64,000 bases of DNA from Epinephelus fuscoguttatus (lineage: Eukaryota; Chordata; Actinopteri; Perciformes; Serranidae): assembly GCF_011397635.1 (NCBI RefSeq), contig NC_064761.1, positions 27,631,643 to 27,695,642 on the forward strand, written 5' to 3'. Numbering within the stretch: position 1 is the stretch's first letter; each line of letters begins with the position of its first letter. Below are positions 57,933 through 64,000 of the stretch, piece by piece. The notes beneath the pieces are model-generated. The model was not told where the DNA came from. It worked only from the letters and a program-made list of their open reading frames with translations, and did not search any database. The position numbers and the translations under genes are program-made.

Positions 57933-58779
57933 GGGGGGCTTTACATTTTGGGCTCCTGTGCCTGTGCCCAGTAGGCCTGATATGTAAATCCATCCATGCT
58001 GTCAGGGTACACAGTATGAGTCATATAGTGGCTGTGGTTAAAGACACAAGGTCCAGTCAAGGACAAACAATAATGTGTCGCCTACGTATTCATAATTGCG
58101 GGATATGGTATTTCCTTTTGTGCAGTTGCTGGCATGCATGTTGGCAGGTGGAAGCCAGAGCTAAGGCACCTGCCCATTTGTTGTCAATGAAATATTTCAG
58201 TTCTCAGAACACCCCATTGTTATCTGTCTGACGTGACACAATGCTTGCCTGGGTCCAGACCTCCATCCGCCCACTCCACCAATAAATCCACCCACAAACA
58301 ACAGGTCTAATGAGATTTACCCCGGTTCGTGGCAACTCTATAGATTAAGCTTTTGTTCTGCTCATGTTACTGGAACACAAATAGGACTTTAATTTGTATT
58401 GCCATTGCACAGATATTTTATTATGCTTTGTCACATACCCTATTATAACTGGTCACACAATCTGATGGTTCACCATTTTCTGTGACCTATCAGATTCTAT
58501 GACCTCAGAATAAGATTAATTTTGATGGCTGTAACCAAATATGGTGTTAACGTTGCATGAAGATAGGGTCACTCATTTTCATAGTTGTGTTTTGTCGAAT
58601 TTGTCAGATCCTGTGACACTAAAAGCTAAATTATGTAAAAAAAGAAAAAGAAAAAAGAAAAAAAGAAAGTAGACCATAGATTAGTAAACAGGCCTACTCA
58701 GCACGAGTTCAGGGGCCCAAAGGTTCAGGGGACTCCCTAGCATTCACCTGCAAAATGTCACTTAAAGTAACATGTACTG

Positions 58780-58935
58780 ACCAGGAGGAAACTCAAAATG
58801 ACGACAGAAGGACACAAAAAGACCACTAAGAATGCAAAGGACCTGCAAAGAGACACAAAATAACAACAAAAACAGGCAAATAACCACAAAGAGACACAAA
58901 AACGACCACAAAAAATGCTCAAAATGACCTCAAAG
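58780..58935 (+). repeat. Degenerate CAAAGAGACACAAAAAGACC array
   Basis: Units such as ACAAAAAGACCACTAAGA and CAAAGAGACACAAAA recur about eight times. It is the same family as the inverted array at 57490-57640. Confidence 0.7.
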
Positions 58936-59661
58936 ACATGCAAAACCACTATTCAGTCAATGTGCCTTGTTATTTTGTAGGAGAGGTGGTGGGGCCTTTT
59001 GCATATCTATACCCAGGGGTCCACTGTCTCATAATCAGCCCTGCCAAATATTTATCAAATGAGGTGTCATGATTTGTATGTCATATCTGAATATTTTAGG
59101 GTCACAGTTTAGCAGGTGGCAATACAACTGAAATTCCTATTTTAGAACGTGATGGTTACAGATTTTGGTGTAAACACACAACTCATGGAGGTGCATCTGA
59201 CCGAGGAACAGCCTCTGGACAGGCTTACATCTTACCATGTTTCTTCTGTCCCTCCACTGCCATGCCCATCATAATAAGCATGACCTTCCCTTCATTAACT
59301 GGTAAGATTGTTCTTTTTTGCCTCTTTGACCCTGAAAGATAAACCATTACTGTAGCCGAGGCGCACATAAGTCCAGAGTCAAGGTGACAGCATATGTCTG
59401 CTTTTATGCACTTTCTTGATTTTTTTTTCTGTGCCATGTCATTCACACTGTGCTCTGTCTTCTCTTCTGGCCTGCTGTAGCATTGGGTCAGTGGCTCTTT
59501 AAAGAGGATGAGAAGAACAGGCAAATACTCTGACTTCCATACAAATGTGTAAAAACCCCTGATGTATTGAATATTATTGTAGTGTACAGTCTACATTTTA
59601 AGCTACTTTGAAGGCACCATCCAAAACGAGTTAAGTTGCATCTAGAAACTGGACAGGCGCA

Positions 59662-60121
59662 TTAAAGGGCAACTATGGCCATTTTTTAAAATTCAAATTC
59701 AACTGAATTTTCAAAACCTTCTACAAATAAAAAAACTAGAGTGCTAAAACTGAAATGTGTGATGTCACAGAGTATAAAGTCTGGAGCTGCTCCATAGACA
59801 ATGAATAGGGAACGACGTTATACATGACACTGCGAGCACCCCGGGGAATGTTCTGAGTACATGGGTACATTTTTTGTTTCAGACCTGAGAACACTACGAT
59901 AGAATAAAGCTCATTTGGGTATAAAGATAAAAATAAACACCCTGTGGCTCCACAAAATCAGGTTCCCAGTCATTGTCCATGGAGCAACACCAGACTCATA
60001 CCCTGTGACATCATAAGTATGAGACTTACTTCCCTGGTTTCTGGCTTTGAGAGAGTCACTCATGTACACAAATATTGAATGAACTTTCCTGGGCCATAAA
60101 AATCACATACTGGGATTCTTA
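59662..60121. mobile_element. Foldback MITE-like element
   Basis: Left arm words GATGTCACAGAGTATAAAGT and GCTGCTCCATAGACAATGA are mirrored in the right arm (TCATTGTCCATGGAGCAAC, then ACTCATACCCTGTGACATC). TTAA occurs near both ends (59663 and 60118). Words of the same type occur at 33740-33780 inside the TTAA element. Confidence 0.5.
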
Positions 60122-60213
60122 ATTGAGGTGGTGCTCCCATTTAGATATTCTAGTACAGAGCGAATTAACGGTTTTAAACATATTAATATAAGAAAAGGAC
60201 ATATGATCTAACA

Positions 60214-60700
60214 CAGGGGTGTCAAACATACGGCCCATGGGCCAGAATGGGCTCGCCAAGGGATCCAATCTGGCCCACTGGATGAAGTTAAACAATGCAT
60301 ACTTCATGTAAAATTCTGCTTCAGAGGCTTTCCCACCATGACCAGAGTACAGCTCTCGGATATAACAATGAATACTTACTGTGACCATGTTTAAAGATAT
60401 TAAACATTGTGCAAAATATTGTCAATTGGCAGCTTCAGTTCAAAAGAATCTGTGTCAGGAAATGTGTGAATAAATGCAGATGCCATGACAGTGACAAGTA
60501 GACTGACTGAATGTGTTAAAGCTTAGACATAGCCTACTGTTGATATCAGGCTGTTTGTCTGTTTTGTACAAGAATGAATGTCTACAGAATGTAATTGTAA
60601 TTCTTTATACACACACAAAGGGAAAATATTGGAGCTGATAGTAGTCATAAGTTATTGTGTAATGGTTTTATTGGTCCATATGGCCTATTACCCCTGGTAA
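60214..60700. mobile_element. hAT/Charlie-like end, possible full MITE
   Basis: CAGGGGTGTCAAACATACGG at 60214, followed by CCCATGGGCC, is a typical hAT terminal sequence of vertebrates. A degraded partner (GGTCCATATGGCC, TTACCCCTG) lies near 60675-60697. No matching target duplication was found, so the right border is uncertain. Confidence 0.5.
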
Positions 60701-60879
60701 AGACACTTTCATGTTTGTATCGCTGCAAACTCAACTCTTAGTATCAGCTTCACGTCCTCGACTCCAGATTTTACGACATCTGCCGCCACTTTACGTCAGC
60801 CGTAAAGCACTAGCTAGATGACAATAATGATAGGAGATAACTGAACACTGTAACGTTACTTTAAAGGATTTTCAGCATC

Positions 60880-61039
60880 TGAGGCTGTTTAAACCCAATA
60901 AAGTTGAATATTTCCAATTTGCCAACCTCTCACTCGTCGCCACGTCTGAGCAAAGTATTTTATTAAAACTCAGTGTCGCTCTGTGAGGCGAGAAAGCGAC
61001 GAGAGCCAGTGGAAGAATTGCTTTTAGCCAGTCATTGCC
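60880..61039 (+). promoter_or_regulatory. faf1 5' UTR and proximal promoter
   Basis: CpG-rich sequence (CTCGTCGCCACGTCTGAG, GGCGAGAAAGCGACGAGAG) with a TATA-like TATTTTATTAAAA at about 60957 precedes the ATG, which has a strong start context, GCCATGG. Confidence 0.5.
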
Positions 61040-61099
61040 ATGGCCTCCGAAAGCGGCGAGAGCAACATGGATAGAGAAATGATTCTGGCCGACTTTCAG
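61040..61099 (+). CDS. faf1: FAS-associated factor 1, coding exon 1 (3' partial)
   Basis: The exon encodes MASESGESNMDREMILADFQ and ends at a donor GTGTGT. FAF1 begins MASNMDREMILADFQ in mammals, so this is the start of FAF1 with a five-residue insertion after MAS. These residues open the N-terminal UBA domain, which binds ubiquitin chains; the full protein also carries UBX and UAS domains and acts with p97/VCP and in FAS signalling. All other exons lie right of the window. It is divergent from cdkn2c, with about 4.4 kb between the first exons, as in other vertebrates. Confidence 0.93.
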
Positions 61100-62376
61100 G
61101 TGTGTCTCTTTTGTATGTCCCTAATATTACATCCAGTAGCTAGTAATCTGTTTTGCCGTTGTTGTATTGTCTCTGGCTGGTGTCAACAACCGTACACACG
61201 ACCTGACTGGCGTCGTAAACAGCAGACCCGAGCAGAGCTTTGCTCACTGTGGTTAGCTCACCTAGCTAACAAACTGACAGCTTGCTAACTGATTATGAAG
61301 GTAATTAATAGCTGTAGGCTCGCTAACTAGATAGCGGTTGCCCAAATCTGCCTGTGTAAACAGTGGGATAGTTTGTATTTCTCGCTGGCTTCAAGTTTGC
61401 CGGCTTGATAGATAGCGACGATGTAGTTAGCTAACAGGCTCACGTTAACTGTCAACTTGTTTACACCTCGCCAGTCGTCCTGTCAGGGGTTTAAATCCCC
61501 GACAGAGACCGTGTGTCCCTCAAAGATACCACATGTATAGCCTAATTTGCAGGTATGGTTGCATATTTAGACGATGAGGAAATGCAGGCTACCAAATTAT
61601 GCTTCCCCTCCAAATAGAAAGTAATTTAGCATCATGTTTGTTTGCTTCCTATGCTCAATGACATCAGTGCTAACATCATATACATCCCTGTCTAAGATGG
61701 ACACTTGTAAAATTAACCATAGACCTTCTTTTTGGTGGTGTCAGTCTCACGGGTTTGCTATTGTAGCCTTGTGTTTTGATTTAACAAAGCTCACCTTAAT
61801 ATTATTTGACAACAGGCCAAACCAGTGCAGGTGTACAAGTCCTCCACTGCCCATTCAGATTAGGACAGTACACAATGGATATATTGTTAAATTCAGGTAT
61901 TGACACCTCCACCTTGTCTCATTTTGCACAGGACTCAAACCTGAATCCTATGTGTTTACACCTAATTGTACACATAGGTAGACTTAACTGTTTCTGCTAC
62001 ATTTCAAAAGGTGGCACCACACACAAAGTTGTGTCTTACTAGCTCAGGACCCATATATTATGCATATTTTCCTAATGTTTGGGCTAATCATTTTCTGTCC
62101 ACCTTGCAGTGAATATTGCAGCTTCATTAGTTTTTCATACACATGAGATCAGATTTGATCAGAAACTTGGGGTAAGAGTTATGCGATTACTGGGTAGTCT
62201 GATAAAGCATAGTGTCAGAGTTATGCTGCATCCGACAGGTGCTGTGCATATAACAAAAGCTTAATAAAAAAAAACAGTGTTAAAAAGTCACTTCCTTGAA
62301 GTCATTATAGTAGTTGATTACTGTAGCATTAAATGAACTTCAAACATGCAAAATAACCACCTAATGTATAAAATAT
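61100..62376 (+). other. faf1 intron 1, left part with repeat copy 1
   Basis: CpG-rich at first, then AT-rich. The segment 61428-61695 is the first copy of a duplicated block (see 62377-62938). No exon is seen. Confidence 0.6.
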
Positions 62377-62938
62377 TCCTCTTACCTCCACTGCAGTGAT
62401 AGATAAACGTAAATATGCACTATATAATATGTATATCAAACACACAACAAAATAAAGGCCAGCTAACAGGCTCACGTTAACTGGCAATTTGTTTACACCT
62501 CGCCAGTCGTCCTGTCAGGGGTTTAAATCCTTGACAGAGACCATGTGTCCCTCAAAGATACCACATTTTTAGCCCAGTTTACAAGTAGGATAGTATTTTT
62601 TGACGATGAGAAAATGCAGGCTACCAAATTATGCTTCCTCTCCAAATAGAAAGTAATTTAGCATCATGTTTGTTTGCTTCCCATGCTCAATGACATCAGT
62701 ACTAACATCATATACATCCCTATCTATCCTCTTACCTCCACTGCAGTGATAAATAAAAGTAAACATGCACTATATAATATGTATACCAAACACACAACAA
62801 AATAAAGGCCAGCTAACAGGCTCACGTTAACTGACAACTTGTTTACACCTCGCCAGTCGTCCTGTCAGGGGTTTAAATCCTTGACAGAGACCGTGTGTCC
62901 CTGTATAATATGTATATTAAACACACAACAAAATAAAG
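62377..62938 (+). repeat. Local duplication in faf1 intron 1
   Basis: Module A (AGCTAACAGGCTCACGTTAA, CTCGCCAGTCGTCCTGTC, AGGGGTTTAAATCC) is present at 61428-61695, 62459-62724 and, truncated, 62811-62902. Module B (CTCTTACCTCCACTGCAGTG, then ACACAACAAAATAAAG) is at 62377-62458, 62727-62810 and partly 62902-62938. The last two A+B pairs are a tandem repeat of about 350 bp. Copies differ by few bases, so the duplication is recent. Confidence 0.9.
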
Positions 62939-62942
62939 CAGA

Positions 62943-63152
62943 CATCAAAAACTAGTTAAAAATCACGTAGGAAAGAAGCAAGCACTCTCAAAATAAATCC
63001 TCTCGAAAGGTGCACAGCCAAAAACAGCGAAAAAGGGAAAAATGCCAGCACTCACAAATGTCCTTTTGGTAAATTTCTGGTACTGCCACCCAAGTTGGTT
63101 TATTAAATTTACCAAAAGGACATTTGTGAGTGCTGGCATCAAAAACTAGTTA
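62943..63152. repeat. Perfect 35-bp inverted repeat inside 16-bp direct repeats
   Basis: The arms 63042-63076 and 63105-63139 are exact reverse complements (35 of 35), with a 28-base loop. The arm starts ATGCCAGCACTCACAAATGT. The 16-mer CATCAAAAACTAGTTA occurs at 62943-62958 and again at 63137-63152, bracketing the structure. No gene is associated; it lies in faf1 intron 1. Confidence 0.95.
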
Positions 63153-64000
63153 GCCAAAGAAAAAGAGACTGAATACTCCAGGCCAACAAAATATATACGA
63201 CACATGTAGTTTATTTGGATGGCAGCTTAAGTGTCTATCACTTAAAATCAAAAAATTTAATTTTTTAGTTGATGATTTCAACTGCACTTCTTGCTCAAAG
63301 ATGACATGAATGTGACATTTTTTGCCAGGTAATTTACCGCTCTGATTTGTACAAAGGGGTTTTAAATATCTAAACAAATAGATTAAAGACAGAAAGAACA
63401 CAAAATCATTAAAAATCTTGTAATACATAACCATTTCATCATCTGCAATTTAAACATTTAGTCTTTGTATGAAACGAAGTCTGTTGTGGTCTTTTTTTAC
63501 AGTGGTGCCTTAGTTCTTGAAATTGTACAGTGTGTCATTCTTTTGACCTTTAATCTTGGCTCGCTGAGGGGTAAAACTACACCCCTTCCTAAAGAAAATG
63601 ATCATATCCTTGTTTTAATTGGTGCTCAGATATAAGTTATGGCCATCACATGAGTTGATAAACAGTTCAAAAGTCTTATTTCCTGCCCTGAAAGTAAACT
63701 TAGATCAACAGTATCATCTGCATACTTCAGGACATGTCTGTTAATCTGCTGTATCCTTCAGCCATTATCAGTATACACTGGAAAAGGGAGGTGACCTGAA
63801 ACACCACCCTGGAGTGTGTACACTCTGTGGTCTCCCTGACAAAACATCCACAATCCAACCAATAATGTTTGGATCAAAAATTAAATGATTTCAACCTTTT
63901 TTCTGTAATAAAGAATTAACAGCCATTAAGACATTTAAGATTACATATTTTGCATATGTTTTAAAACTTGAGGTGTTTGTAAATGTGATCAAGCAGAGTA
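63153..64000 (+). other. faf1 intron 1, right edge
   Basis: Nothing recognisable; AT-rich sequence with no exon signals of note. Confidence 0.5.

Overview
This window is nuclear DNA of a bony fish, most likely a percomorph teleost. Genes are split by GT-AG introns, proteins match vertebrate families closely, and the non-coding part is crowded with typical fish repeats (hAT, Harbinger and TTAA-type DNA elements, LINE 3' ends, (GT)n and (TCTA)n microsatellites). No bacterial genes, CRISPR arrays or viral genes were seen.

Four protein genes are supported. (1) ttc39a-like, + strand, 400-10085: 15 coding exons covering the C-terminal ~469 residues; the start lies left of the window. (2) rnf11, + strand, 12983-32146: complete, three coding exons, 154 residues, with RING-H2 and PY motifs. 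(3) an INK4 CDK inhibitor, best called cdkn2c (p18), - strand, 49494-51031: two coding exons, 166 residues, with a probable untranslated first exon near 56.4-56.6 kb. (4) faf1, + strand, coding exon 1 only (61040-61099). Together they form the vertebrate FAF1-CDKN2C-RNF11-TTC39A block (human 1p32). cdkn2c and faf1 are divergent; rnf11 and cdkn2c converge across a repeat-rich 17 kb intergenic region. The genes do not form a pathway: they cover a TPR protein, a ubiquitin ligase adaptor, a cell-cycle inhibitor and a p97/ubiquitin adaptor.

Region by region: 1-12.3 kb is ttc39a with three small DNA transposons in its introns. The rnf11 promoter is at 12.4-12.6 kb. The 17 kb rnf11 intron 1 is full of DNA transposon remnants. 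33.6-35.5 kb is a TTAA-bounded element carrying an internal ~110 bp tandem array. 40.9-41.4 kb is a LINE 3' end. 41.4-45.25 kb is a large 33-bp minisatellite whose long open frames are almost certainly not genes. 45.4-45.75 kb is a CpG-rich block of unknown role. 51.7-55.2 kb is a 1.0-1.2 kb tandem repeat inside the inferred cdkn2c intron 1. 57-61 kb holds repeats and the faf1 promoter. 61.1-64 kb is faf1 intron 1, with local duplications and a perfect 35-bp inverted repeat.

No convincing new biological system was found. The points most worth checking are the minisatellite, the cdkn2c gene structure (upstream ORF, splice donor just before the stop, mixed p18/p15 features), the CpG block at 45.4 kb, and several transposons with clear target-site duplications.
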